This document shows positions 14,249 to 24,956 of a stretch of 64,000 nucleotides of DNA, one piece after another (the stretch's first letter is position 1; each line of letters begins with the position of its first letter). The notes under the pieces were generated by a model, which searched no databases, had not been told where the DNA came from, and saw only the letters and a program-made list of their open reading frames with translations. Made by a program: the position numbers and the translations under genes. Source of the DNA: Streptomyces malachitofuscus (GTDB lineage: Bacteria; Actinomycetota; Actinomycetes; Streptomycetales; Streptomycetaceae); contig NZ_BMUF01000021.1 in assembly GCF_014650055.1 (NCBI RefSeq), positions 1 to 64,000 on the forward strand, read 5' to 3'.

Positions 14249-14752
14249 ATGTCCAGCGAATACGCCAAACAGCTCGGGGCCAAGCTCCGGGCGATCCGCA
14301 CCCAGCAGGGCCTTTCCCTCCACGGTGTCGAGGAGAAGTCCCAGGGCCGCTGGAAGGCGGTCGTGGTCGGTTCGTACGAGCGCGGCGACCGCGCCGTGAC
14401 CGTGCAGCGCCTCGCGGAGCTGGCGGACTTCTACGGCGTTCCGGTGCAGGAGCTGCTGCCGGGCACCACCCCGGGCGGCGCCGCCGAGCCGCCGCCGAAG
14501 CTGGTGCTTGACCTGGAGCGGCTGGCCACGGTGCCGGCCGAGAAGGCGGGCCCGCTGCAGCGCTACGCGGCGACGATCCAGTCCCAGCGCGGTGACTACA
14601 ACGGCAAGGTGCTCTCCATCCGCCAGGACGACCTGCGCACCCTCGCCGTCATCTACGACCAGTCGCCCTCGGTCCTCACCGAGCAGCTGATCAGCTGGGG
14701 CGTTCTGGACGCCGACGCCCGCCGCGCGGTGGCCTCGCACGAGGACGCGTAA
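14249..14752 (+). CDS. bldD: Developmental master regulator BldD, c-di-GMP-dependent repressor
   Basis: BldD represses sporulation and other developmental genes during vegetative growth when dimerised by tetrameric c-di-GMP. The 167-residue protein has an N-terminal XRE-type helix-turn-helix (residues about 5-70, GLSLHGVEEKSQGRWKAVVV). The C-terminal domain carries the two-part ligand signature RGD (114-116) and RQDD (125-128) at exact spacing. The ATG at 14249 gives the known family length; an in-frame start at 14183 would lie inside the operator and is rejected. It is the only plus-strand gene in the first 33 kb. Confidence 0.98.
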   Translation: MSSEYAKQLGAKLRAIRTQQGLSLHGVEEKSQGRWKAVVVGSYERGDRAVTVQRLAELADFYGVPVQELLPGTTPGGAAEPPPKLVLDLERLATVPAEKAGPLQRYAATIQSQRGDYNGKVLSIRQDDLRTLAVIYDQSPSVLTEQLISWGVLDADARRAVASHEDA

Positions 14753-14810
14753 CCGCTTCGCGGGGTGCGTGAAGGGGCTGCTCGCAGGCGGAGAAGCTCG
14801 CAGAAACGTG

Positions 14811-14861
14811 CCGCCGGGGTGGTCGGAACCCACGTGGGTTCCGACCACCCCGGCGGTTTTT
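14811..14861. terminator. Bidirectional terminator between bldD and nusB
   Basis: A perfect 46-base palindrome (14811-14856, each arm 23 bases, centre CACGTG) is followed by TTTTT on the plus strand and by a short T run on the minus side. It sits between the convergent bldD and nusB genes and can serve both. Confidence 0.95.
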
Positions 14862-14895
14862 CGTGCACCGTGCGGGCAGCGCGGGTGAGGGTGGG

Positions 14896-15327
14896 CTACG
14901 CCTCGCGGCGGAGCGACGGCTTGAGCTCCTTGAGCCGGCCGAGCAGGCCGTTCACGAAGGACGGCGATTCGTCCGTCGAGAACTCCTTCGCCAGCTGCAC
15001 CATCTCGTCGAGGACCACCGCGTCCGGCGTCTCGTCCACCCAGATCAGCTCATAGGCGCCGAGGCGCAGGATGCTGCGGTCGACGACCGGCATCCGGTCC
15101 AGGGTCCAGCCGACCGAGTACTGGGCGATCAGTTCGTCGATGCGCTTCGCGTGCTCCGCGTAGCCCTCCACGAGTTGCATCGTGTACTCGCTCACCGGCG
15201 GCTGCCGGGTGTCGGTCCGGGAGTGCCGGATCCAGTCGGCGAGGACGGTCAGGACCTCGGTGCCGCGCTGGTCACCCTCGAAGAGGATCTGGAAGGCACG
15301 CTTGCGGGCCGTGTTGCGGGCAGCCAC
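14896..15327 (-). CDS. nusB: Transcription antitermination factor NusB
   Basis: NusB binds boxA RNA with S10 and acts in rRNA antitermination. The 143-residue all-helical protein has the expected start MAARNTARKRAFQILFEGDQ and the C-terminal VDETPDAVVLDEMVQLAKEF with a SPSFVNGLLGRL ending. It starts at GTG two bases after the efp stop, so it is co-transcribed with efp. This efp-nusB pair is conserved in actinobacteria. Confidence 0.96.
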   Translation of the reverse strand: MAARNTARKRAFQILFEGDQRGTEVLTVLADWIRHSRTDTRQPPVSEYTMQLVEGYAEHAKRIDELIAQYSVGWTLDRMPVVDRSILRLGAYELIWVDETPDAVVLDEMVQLAKEFSTDESPSFVNGLLGRLKELKPSLRREA

Positions 15328-15329
15328 GG

Positions 15330-15896
15330 TTAGCTGTTCACCCGGCCGAGGTAGTCGCTGGTGCGGGTGTCGACCTTGATCTTCTCACCGGTGGTGATGA
15401 AGAGGGGGACCTGGATCTGGTGACCGGTCTCCAGGGTGGCGGGCTTGGTGCCGCCGGTGGAGCGGTCGCCCTGCACGCCCGGCTCGGTCTCCTGGATCGT
15501 CAGCTCGACGGCGGCGGGCAGCTCGACGAAGAGCACCTCGCCCTCGTGCTGCGCCACGGTGGCCTCGAAGCCCTCGACGAGGAAGTTGGCGGCGTCGCCG
15601 ACCGTCTTGCGGTCGATGTGCAGCTGGTCGTAGGTCTGCATGTCCATGAAGACGAAGTACTCGCCGTCCATGTACGAGAACTGCATGTCGCGCTTGTCGA
15701 CGGTGGCCGTTTCGACCTTGACGCCGGCGTTGAAGGTCTTGTCGACGGTCTTGCCGGACAGCACGTTCTTCAGCTTGGTGCGCACGAAGGCCGGGCCCTT
15801 GCCGGGCTTGACGTGCTGGAACTCGACGACGGACCAGAGCTGGCCGCCTTCGAGCTTGAGCACCATGCCGTTCTTGAGGTCGTTCGTGGAAGCCAC
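15330..15896 (-). CDS. efp: Translation elongation factor P
   Basis: EF-P relieves ribosome stalling at polyproline stretches. The 188-residue protein shows the KOW-like N-terminal domain with the tip loop [11 protein letters not shown] near residue 30 and two C-terminal OB domains ending in [17 protein letters not shown]. The GTG at 15896 has AGGAGA upstream and gives the family length; a longer frame from 16049 is not supported. Proline-rich proteins encoded nearby would be its natural clients. Confidence 0.97.
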   Translation of the reverse strand: MASTNDLKNGMVLKLEGGQLWSVVEFQHVKPGKGPAFVRTKLKNVLSGKTVDKTFNAGVKVETATVDKRDMQFSYMDGEYFVFMDMQTYDQLHIDRKTVGDAANFLVEGFEATVAQHEGEVLFVELPAAVELTIQETEPGVQGDRSTGGTKPATLETGHQIQVPLFITTGEKIKVDTRTSDYLGRVNS

Positions 15897-15966
15897 GGTT
15901 GCGGAATCTCCTGGACTGGACTGACGTGGACGACGGCCGGGGCGGGGGCAGGCGCACAGCGCGGGG

Positions 15967-17073
15967 CTAGAGCGCGAGCAGCTCCTTGGTCGTGATGGTG
16001 AGTAGCTCGGGTCCGCCGTCCGCCTCGGGGCGCACGACGAGCGTGTCATCGATCCGGACTCCGCCCCGGCCGGGGAGGTGGACCCCCGGTTCGACGGTGA
16101 CCGGCACGCAAGCGTCCAGTTTACCCATGGCCGCAGGGGTCAATTGAGGGTCCTCGTCGATTTCGAGTCCTACGCCGTGACCGGTGACCGCGGGGAGGGC
16201 CTCGGCGTAGCCGGCGGAGTCCAGGACCTGGCGTGCCGCGCGGTCCACGTCGCGGCAGGCCGCGCCGGGGACGAGGGACTCCCGGCCGGCGCGCTGGGCC
16301 GAGAAGACGAGGTCGTACAGCTCGATCTGCCAGTCCGCGGGGGCCGTGCCGATGACGAAGGTGCGGCCGATCTCGCAGCGGTAGCCGCGGTAGGTGGCGC
16401 CGAGGCAGACGGAGAGGAAGTCGCCCTCCTCGACGCGGCGGTCGGTGGGGCGGTGACCGGGGCGGCCGGCGTTCGGGCCGGTGGCGACGGAGGTGGGGAA
16501 GGCGGGGCCGTCGGCGCCGTGGTCGACGAGGCGGCGTTCCAGTTCCAGGGCGAGGTGGCGTTCCGTACGGCCGACGAGGATGGATTCCAGGAGTTCGCCG
16601 AGGGCCTGGTCGGTGATTTCCGCGCCGATGCGGAGGCAGGAGATCTCTTCTTCGTCCTTGACGACTCTGAGCTGTTCGACCGCGCCTGCGATGGCGGCCA
16701 GGCGCAGGTTGGGGGTGGCGGAGTGGATTTCGCGGTGGCGGGTGACGGTGAGGTGGTGCTCCTCGACGGCGAGGGAGTCGGCGCCCTGGGTGACGGCGAG
16801 GCCGGCGGCCGCGACGGCGGGGTCGCCTGCGAGGCCGGGCATCACGTGCACGCGCAGCGACTCGTCGGGGCGGGCGTGCGGGGTCCGGTCGTCCGGGGGG
16901 CTCGCGCACACCAGGACGTCCTCGGTCCTGCCCAGCAGGAGGACGGCGCCCTCGGGGGCGGCGCCGGCGAGGTAGCGCACGTTGGCGGGGCGGGAGACCA
17001 GTGCCGCCGCGCTGCCACCCGCGGTGCAGCAGTCCCGTAGCCGCGTCCGGCGGATCGCGTAGACCTCTGACAT
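15967..17073 (-). CDS. M24-family aminopeptidase (Xaa-Pro peptidase type)
   Basis: This 368-residue pita-bread metallopeptidase is likely to cleave X-Pro N-termini. The N-terminal creatinase-like domain includes [13 protein letters not shown], and the C-terminal catalytic domain has [14 protein letters not shown] and the [18 protein letters not shown] segment carrying metal ligands. One caution: the usual metal-binding DxG segment near the middle reads [19 protein letters not shown], where the first Asp of the pair is replaced (CLGA rather than DxGA). Catalysis may therefore differ. It lies just upstream of efp, matching the conserved pepQ-efp-nusB order. The ATG at 17073 is chosen by family start; its ribosome site is weak. 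Confidence 0.85.
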   Translation of the reverse strand: MSEVYAIRRTRLRDCCTAGGSAAALVSRPANVRYLAGAAPEGAVLLLGRTEDVLVCASPPDDRTPHARPDESLRVHVMPGLAGDPAVAAAGLAVTQGADSLAVEEHHLTVTRHREIHSATPNLRLAAIAGAVEQLRVVKDEEEISCLRIGAEITDQALGELLESILVGRTERHLALELERRLVDHGADGPAFPTSVATGPNAGRPGHRPTDRRVEEGDFLSVCLGATYRGYRCEIGRTFVIGTAPADWQIELYDLVFSAQRAGRESLVPGAACRDVDRAARQVLDSAGYAEALPAVTGHGVGLEIDEDPQLTPAAMGKLDACVPVTVEPGVHLPGRGGVRIDDTLVVRPEADGGPELLTITTKELLAL

Positions 17074-17150
17074 TCTTCGAGCGTAGGAGTGGTGGCTGGA
17101 TGTCGCCGGTCGAGCGGGGCCGAGTGGGGGTGCGGCGGGGCGCGTGCGGT

Positions 17151-17176
17151 GGGTGGTGGGGGCGGGGGTGTGGGGG
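17151..17176 (+). other. Potential G-quadruplex
   Basis: The plus strand carries four G tracts within 26 bases (GGG, then three runs of five G separated by 1-4 bases), fitting the loop limits of a G-quadruplex. It lies about 80 bases upstream of the peptidase start, on the non-template side for that gene's opposite strand. Function is unknown. Confidence 0.55.
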
Positions 17177-17345
17177 TGCGGCTCGCCCGCCGCAGTCGCA
17201 CCCCTCCGGTGCTGGCACAGTGGGGCCGGGCGGGGACCAGGTAAGCGGCGGGCTCCGCCGCACCACCACACCCCCTCGCCGCCATCCGCGACTGCGGGCC
17301 ACCGCAGCTGCGGGCAGTCCTGCCGCCGCAGCTGCGTGCAGTCGT

Positions 17346-17446
17346 GCCTCCCCCAGTGCCTTAAAGGCCTGGGAGGTACCCCCAGGGCGATGGGGGTCCC
17401 CCCGCTCATGGGGTCCCCCCGCCCGAGCGCAGCCGAGAGTGGGGGA
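17346..17446. repeat. Streptomyces-type intergenic repeat cassette
   Basis: Several nested dyads occur in tandem: CCTCCCCCAG with CTGGGAGG around GCCTTAAAGGC, then ACCCCCAG with GGGGGT, then the GAGCGCAGCCGAGAGTGGGG word. I recognise these words as an interspersed intergenic repeat found in many Streptomyces chromosomes. In-window copies elsewhere were not found, so dispersal is from memory. Confidence 0.55.
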
Positions 17447-17516
17447 GAAGTCGAGAGTTGGGGGAGGGTGGGCGCAGCGGCACCCCGCTAGCGCGGGTGA
17501 GTGGAACGCCGGACGG

Positions 17517-18353
17517 TCACCACTGGGGCGGGCTCGCTATCGAGCGGGCCAGGACGTCGTCCAGGATGCGGGCCGTTTCGGGTATGTCCAGCTGGGAGTT
17601 GTCGATGATGGGCAGGCCCGACCCGTACCAGCCGGCCATGCGGCCGTGGATACGGGCCACCTCCTCGTCGCTGAGGCGCCGATTGCCCGTGCGCTCCGCG
17701 TTGCGTTCGAGGACGATGTCCAGGCCCGGCAGGAGCACCACCGGGAGCAGGCCCGGGCCCACGTGCCGCTTCCAGCCGCCGAGGCCCACGACCGGTCGGT
17801 CGGGGAAGACCGCGTCGTCGAGGATGCACGAGATGCCGTTGGCGAGGAAGTTGCGCGCGGCGAAGCCGCAGGTGCGGCGGGCCAGACGGTACTGCGCCTC
17901 GGAGTTGTCGTTCCACCCGGACTGCGGGTCGGCGAAGCCGGAGCGGACCCACTCGCGTACGTCGTCGAGGCTGATGTGCGCGGTCGGGACCCGGCGGTGG
18001 TCCGCCCAGTATTTGGCCACACTCGTCTTGCCCGCGCCCGCGGGGCCGATGAGCAGTACGGCCATGGTCGTCCCGGCCGGGTCGGGTGCGGCCGGCGCCT
18101 GCGGCGGGCTGGGCATCGCGACCGGGCCGCCGGGCGGCAGCGGCACATGGCCGGTGGTGTCCGGGGGCGGGGGCATCGAGGCGTGCTGTGGACCCGCGGG
18201 GGGCGGCGGTGCGGGGTAGCCCGGTGCCTGGGGAGGCGCGGGCGCGGGTCCCGGGTGCTGGCCCGGGTGGTGTGCGGCCGGTGACCAGCCGACGGCCGGT
18301 CCCTGCCCCGGCTGATGGGGCGGCGGCAGCGGAGAACCCACTGCGTGCTGCAT
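17517..18353 (-). CDS. P-loop NTPase/kinase with long proline-rich N-terminus
   Basis: This 278-residue protein begins with about 95 residues dominated by Pro, Gly, Ala and His (no predicted fold). A zeta-toxin/AAA_33-like P-loop domain follows: Walker A GPAGAGKTS at 103-111, ISLDDVREWVRSGF after it, and ILDDAVFPDRP as the Walker B region. Its substrate is unknown; such domains phosphorylate small molecules or nucleotides. It lies downstream of aroB past a strong hairpin, so it may be transcribed separately. The polyproline content makes it a likely EF-P client. Confidence 0.8.
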   Translation of the reverse strand: MQHAVGSPLPPPHQPGQGPAVGWSPAAHHPGQHPGPAPAPPQAPGYPAPPPPAGPQHASMPPPPDTTGHVPLPPGGPVAMPSPPQAPAAPDPAGTTMAVLLIGPAGAGKTSVAKYWADHRRVPTAHISLDDVREWVRSGFADPQSGWNDNSEAQYRLARRTCGFAARNFLANGISCILDDAVFPDRPVVGLGGWKRHVGPGLLPVVLLPGLDIVLERNAERTGNRRLSDEEVARIHGRMAGWYGSGLPIIDNSQLDIPETARILDDVLARSIASPPQW

Positions 18354-18423
18354 CCGGTGCCACTCCGTCTCGTACAGGCAATGGGGCGCTGACAGCGGGG
18401 GTTCCCGCGTGCTACCGAACGGT

Positions 18424-18463
18424 ACCGCCCCCTGCCGTCGTTGTGTGAACGGCCGGGGGCGGT
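18424..18463 (-). terminator. Terminator after aroB
   Basis: Arms ACCGCCCCC-T-GCCG and CGGCCGGGGGCGGT enclose a 13-base loop 14 bases beyond the aroB stop, giving a very stable stem with one bulge. It closes the aro transcript. Confidence 0.75.
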
Positions 18464-18477
18464 GATGAGTGCCCGTG

Positions 18478-21265
<2,788 letters not shown>

Positions 21266-21448
21266 CGGTGCTCCTCCGTGCTTCGCGCCCCGGTATGCCC
21301 TGCGTACGCGTCCCTTCGCGTACCGCTGTGGCGTGACGGGGTGCGCGGCCCCCGTCCGCCACCCCCGATCCTCCCACGTCCGGCCGGGGTGTCCGGCCGC
21401 CGGTCCATCAGGCGGACGGGCGGGATCACCGTCCGGGCGGCGGAGACA

Positions 21449-21772
21449 TCACGCCGGGCCGTCGCCCTGCCGCTGCCCGGGTGCGTAGGCGCCGAGGAAA
21501 TCGGCACCGCTCGGCTGCTGCGGCCGCGGCGCGTACGGGCCCAGGTGGTCGGCTCCGCTTCCCTGGCCCTGCTGGGCCGCGGCCTGGACCGGCGGGCCCG
21601 AGCGGACGGCGCGGCGCTGTGCGATCCTGCGCCTGATCTTGACGACCCAGGAGGCCACGACGGCGAGCACGACGAGGGACAGCACCGTGATCTGCACCCA
21701 GTCGGGCAGGAAGCCCAGCACGGACTCGAATATCTGTGACTTCCACGATGCCAGCGGCATGCCTGCGGACAT
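21449..21772 (-). CDS. Small single-pass membrane protein with duplicated GADxLGxYAP motif
   Basis: This 107-residue protein of unknown function has a short amphipathic N-terminus, a membrane helix (about 26-45, WVQITVLSLVVLAVVASWVV), a basic stop-transfer stretch and a cytoplasmic tail. The tail contains the same motif twice, GADHLGPYAP and GADFLGAYAP, 16 residues apart. It sits between aroE and aroC with a 51-base gap to aroE and a clear GGAGGGG site at some distance from its ATG. Similar short proteins occur at this spot in Streptomyces, so it is probably real. Confidence 0.75.
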   Translation of the reverse strand: MSAGMPLASWKSQIFESVLGFLPDWVQITVLSLVVLAVVASWVVKIRRRIAQRRAVRSGPPVQAAAQQGQGSGADHLGPYAPRPQQPSGADFLGAYAPGQRQGDGPA

Positions 21773-21823
21773 GGAACGCGATCCCCTCCCGTGTTCCGCC
21801 CCCTGCGGAACCGACAGTGGATC

Positions 21824-22651
21824 TTAGCGGGCGGCGAGGGCCCGTTCTCCCGCTTTTCGCATGACGTCCAGCGGGGCCGGTGAGCGCCCCGTCATCTGCT
21901 CCACCTGGAGGACCGCCTGGTGCACCAGCAGGTCGAGTCCGCTGATCACGGCTCCCCCGTAGGCGGACCAGCGGGCGGCGAGGACGGTCGGCCAGGGGTC
22001 GTAGAGCACGTCGAAGAGGGCCGTCGGGCGTTCCGGGACCGCCCGGGCGAACACGTCGGTGACCCCGGCCGGTGTGGTGGTGACGACCAGCGGGGCGTGC
22101 AGTGCCCGTTCGGCGTCGTCCCAGCCGGCGATGCGTACCGCGACGTCGAGCCGTTCGGCCCACTGGCGCATCTCGGCGGCGCGGGCCTCGCTGCGGACGT
22201 GGACGGTGACCTCGCCCGAGCAGATCCGGGCCAGGGCGGCCAGCGCGGAGGAGGCGGTGGCTCCGGCGCCGAGGATCGCGGCGGTCTCCACCCTGTCGAT
22301 TCCGTGCTCGCGCAGGGCGGCGACCATGCCGGGGATGTCGGTGTTGTCACCGGTCCTGCCGCCGTCCGGCGTGAGGACGACCGTGTTGACCGCCTCGACC
22401 GAGGCCGCGGTCTCGCTGACCGAGTCGAGCAGGGGGATCACGGCTCGCTTCAGCGGCATGGTCAGCGACAGTCCCGCCCATTCGGGGCCGAGCGTGTCGA
22501 AGAACCCGGGCAGTGCCCGCTCGTCGATCTCGAAGCGGTCGTAGGTCCACCCTTCGAGCCCCAGCTCCGTGTACGCGGCGCGGTGCAGCACCGGAGACAG
22601 GGAGTGGGCGATCGGGGAGCCGAGGACGGCGGCCTTGCGGGCGGCCGGCAT
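21824..22651 (-). CDS. aroE: Shikimate dehydrogenase
   Basis: This NADPH-dependent enzyme reduces 3-dehydroshikimate. The 275-residue protein shows the substrate motif GSPIAHSLSPVLHRAAY, SLTMPLKRAVIP with the catalytic Lys, GDNTDIPGM, and the Rossmann loop AILGAGATASSALAAL. The ATG at 22651 overlaps the mltG stop by one base (TGATG). Longer frames beginning near 23272 run antiphase through mltG. Confidence 0.95.
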   Translation of the reverse strand: MPAARKAAVLGSPIAHSLSPVLHRAAYTELGLEGWTYDRFEIDERALPGFFDTLGPEWAGLSLTMPLKRAVIPLLDSVSETAASVEAVNTVVLTPDGGRTGDNTDIPGMVAALREHGIDRVETAAILGAGATASSALAALARICSGEVTVHVRSEARAAEMRQWAERLDVAVRIAGWDDAERALHAPLVVTTTPAGVTDVFARAVPERPTALFDVLYDPWPTVLAARWSAYGGAVISGLDLLVHQAVLQVEQMTGRSPAPLDVMRKAGERALAAR

Positions 22652-24324
22652 CAGTTGCCCCTCGACGCGTTGAACTTGTCGACGAGCTTCTGGTGCTCCT
22701 CGATGGTCTTGGCGAACTCGGTCTTGTTCATGCCGTCCGTGGCCACGAAGTACATCCAGCCGTCGTCGGTCGGGTTCAGCGCGGCCTGCAGTGCCTCCTC
22801 GCCCGGGTTGCCGATCGGGCCGGGCGGCAGGCCCTTGTTGGTGTACGTGTTGTACGGGTCGGGGTTGCTGTTGATCTCCGACTCGGAGATGTCGATCTTG
22901 CTCTGACCCAGGAGGTAGTTGAACGTCGAGTCGAACTGAAGTTCCTGGTTCGTCTCGGTGTTGCTGGTCTTGAGGCGGTTGTAGACGACCTCGGACATCT
23001 TGCGGAAGTCGTCGTGGGTCTTGCCCTCGGCCTGCACCAGACTCGCCACCGTGACCAGTTCCCACGGTCCCTCGAGGCCGAGGCTCTCGGCCTTCGTCTC
23101 GAAGCCCAGCTCCTCGTACTTCTCGGTGGCACGAGCCACCATCTGCTGCAGGACGGCCTCGGGTTTCTGTCCCTTGGCGACTGCGTAACTGGACGGGTAG
23201 AGGAAGCCTTCCAGCGGATCCTTGACGTTCTTGTGGTTCACGGCCCAGTCGGGCAGTCCGAGGGTCTTCCACTTGGTCTCGGCGACCTTGGCCGTGGTGC
23301 CCTTCTTGAGCTCGAGGCGCTTGTCGATGAGCTGGTAGACGTCGGCGTTGCGCTTGCCCTCGGCGATGATCAGGTTGTTGCGGCTCTTCGGGCTGAGCAT
23401 GAGCTCGACGGCGCTCGCCGCCGACATCTCCTTCTGCAGCGTGTAGACGCCGTCCTGGATGGTCTTGCCCTGTGGGTGGGAGGCCTGGGCCGCGACGAAG
23501 GCGTCGACGCTCTTGACCACGCCCTCCTTCTTGAGCGCCTGGCCGATGGCGTATCCGCCGGAGCCCTTGGGGATGGTGACGGTCACCTGCTCACCGTTGC
23601 CGGCTCCCGCGAAGTCGGCGGGGCTGCCGAAACGATCCTGGTAGAACTGGTAGCCGAAGTAGCCGACGCCCGCCAGGCCGCCGCCGAAGACCATGACCAC
23701 CACGAGACAGGCCAGGCCGCTGCGTCGCTTCTTCTCCTTGCCGCCCCGGCGCTCGCCGCGTCCGCGCCGGTCGTCGGGCTCGTCGTCGCGGCCGTCATCG
23801 TCGTCGCCCGCGAAGAAGGCGTGCTCGCCCTGGTCGGGGCCGGGGTCCCAGTCGGTATCCGGTTCCGGTTCGGCGCGCCGGCGGCTGGGCGGTTCGGGCG
23901 GCGGGTAGGCGTCGGGCGTGCCGTAGTGGTCGGTCCGCTCCCCGCCGTACTGCCCGTTCTGCTGCGCGTAGGGGTCCGTGGGGCCGACGGCGTACGGATC
24001 CTGCGGGCCCGCCGCATACGGGTCCTGCGGATAGGAGCCCGTGGGCCAGCCGTTCTGGTCGTACTGCGGCTGTTGCTGCTGGTGCGGCGCGTACTGCTGG
24101 TCGTACTGCGGGTACTGCTGCTGCCCGTACCCGTGCTGCTCGCCGGTGCCCCAGTCGCCGTACTGCTGCTGCGTCTGCGGCTGCTGCGGATAGTGCTGCG
24201 GCTGGCCGCCGTAGGGAGACTGCTGACCCTGCTGGGCCTGCTGTCCTCCCCATCCGCCGTCCCCGTACAACGGGTCGTCCGGATGCCACGGTTCGGAGCC
24301 TGGGCCCCGGCCATACTCAGTCAT
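22651..24324 (-). CDS. mltG: Endolytic murein transglycosylase MltG with long Q/Y-rich cytoplasmic region
   Basis: MltG cuts nascent peptidoglycan strands at the membrane. The 557-residue protein has about 200 cytoplasmic residues rich in Gln, Tyr, Pro, Gly and Asp (including repeated DPYA words), a basic patch, a membrane helix (203-225) and then the YceG domain. Catalytic Glu is expected in LVQAEGKTHDD; other family segments are PLEGFLYPSSY and NTYTNKGLPPGPIGNPG. It is much longer than the roughly 340-residue Gram-negative form because of the N-terminal region. It follows ruvX and is coupled to aroE. Confidence 0.93.
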   Translation of the reverse strand: MTEYGRGPGSEPWHPDDPLYGDGGWGGQQAQQGQQSPYGGQPQHYPQQPQTQQQYGDWGTGEQHGYGQQQYPQYDQQYAPHQQQQPQYDQNGWPTGSYPQDPYAAGPQDPYAVGPTDPYAQQNGQYGGERTDHYGTPDAYPPPEPPSRRRAEPEPDTDWDPGPDQGEHAFFAGDDDDGRDDEPDDRRGRGERRGGKEKKRRSGLACLVVVMVFGGGLAGVGYFGYQFYQDRFGSPADFAGAGNGEQVTVTIPKGSGGYAIGQALKKEGVVKSVDAFVAAQASHPQGKTIQDGVYTLQKEMSAASAVELMLSPKSRNNLIIAEGKRNADVYQLIDKRLELKKGTTAKVAETKWKTLGLPDWAVNHKNVKDPLEGFLYPSSYAVAKGQKPEAVLQQMVARATEKYEELGFETKAESLGLEGPWELVTVASLVQAEGKTHDDFRKMSEVVYNRLKTSNTETNQELQFDSTFNYLLGQSKIDISESEINSNPDPYNTYTNKGLPPGPIGNPGEEALQAALNPTDDGWMYFVATDGMNKTEFAKTIEEHQKLVDKFNASRGN

Positions 24325-24452
24325 CGATCCCCTAGAGCCGCGAGGCGGCGGTAGCCCCGGCCACCTGAAGACCGCGGCTCCCGTTCCGCCTCTCTCTGTG
24401 CGGCGGCTGTTCGAACACCGGCCGCATCGCGCGGAACGTTACCGTATCGCGA

Positions 24453-24956
24453 TCAGATGACCACTTCGACGCCCTCGCCGGGTGGCTTGCCTGACACCCG
24501 TTCGGATTCCAGTGCCTGCTGGAGGATGATCACAGCGGCCGCCTGGTCGATGACGGAGCGTCCCTTCTTGGACTTCACTCCGGAGGCCCGCAGCCCCTGA
24601 CTGGCCGTCACGGTCGTCATGCGCTCGTCGACGAGGCGCACCGGAACGGGCCTGACCAGGCGGGCGAGTTCCTGTGCGAAGCCGCGGACCTTGGCCGCGG
24701 CCGGGCCCTCGCCGCCCTTGAGGGAGCGAGGGAGACCGACGACGACCTCGATCGGCTCGTACTCGTCGACGAGCTGCCTCAGCCGGCGGTGTGCGGCGGG
24801 GACGTCCCGGCCGGGGACGGTCTCGACCGGTGTGGCGAGGATCCCGTCCGGGTCGCAGGAGGCGACCCCGATGCGGGCGTCCCCGACGTCGATCGCGAGA
24901 CGGCGGCCGCGGCGCATCGCCGGGCCGTCCGTCCGCTCCTGCTCGGGACCGTTCAC
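24453..24956 (-). CDS. ruvX: Holliday-junction resolvase-like protein RuvX (YqgF)
   Basis: This RNase H-fold protein is linked to pre-16S rRNA 5' processing and possibly junction resolution. The 167-residue protein has [49 protein letters not shown] and a final [14 protein letters not shown] with acidic active-site residues. The GTG at 24956 overlaps the alaS stop (GTGA); an internal ATG 13 codons later is an alternative start. The order alaS-ruvX-mltG-aroE is conserved in actinobacteria. Confidence 0.92.
   Translation of the reverse strand: MNGPEQERTDGPAMRRGRRLAIDVGDARIGVASCDPDGILATPVETVPGRDVPAAHRRLRQLVDEYEPIEVVVGLPRSLKGGEGPAAAKVRGFAQELARLVRPVPVRLVDERMTTVTASQGLRASGVKSKKGRSVIDQAAAVIILQQALESERVSGKPPGEGVEVVI

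Larger units (their letters stand above)
17074..17516. other. 443-base gene-free region with G-quadruplex motif and repeat cassette
   Basis: No gene is supported here. The left part holds a G-rich run and the right part a dyad-rich repeat cassette, both listed separately. Between them (about 17180-17340) is C-rich sequence with repeated GCAGCTGCG/GCCGCAGC words but no credible coding frame. The region separates the M24 peptidase promoter side from the end of the P-loop protein gene. Confidence 0.6.
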
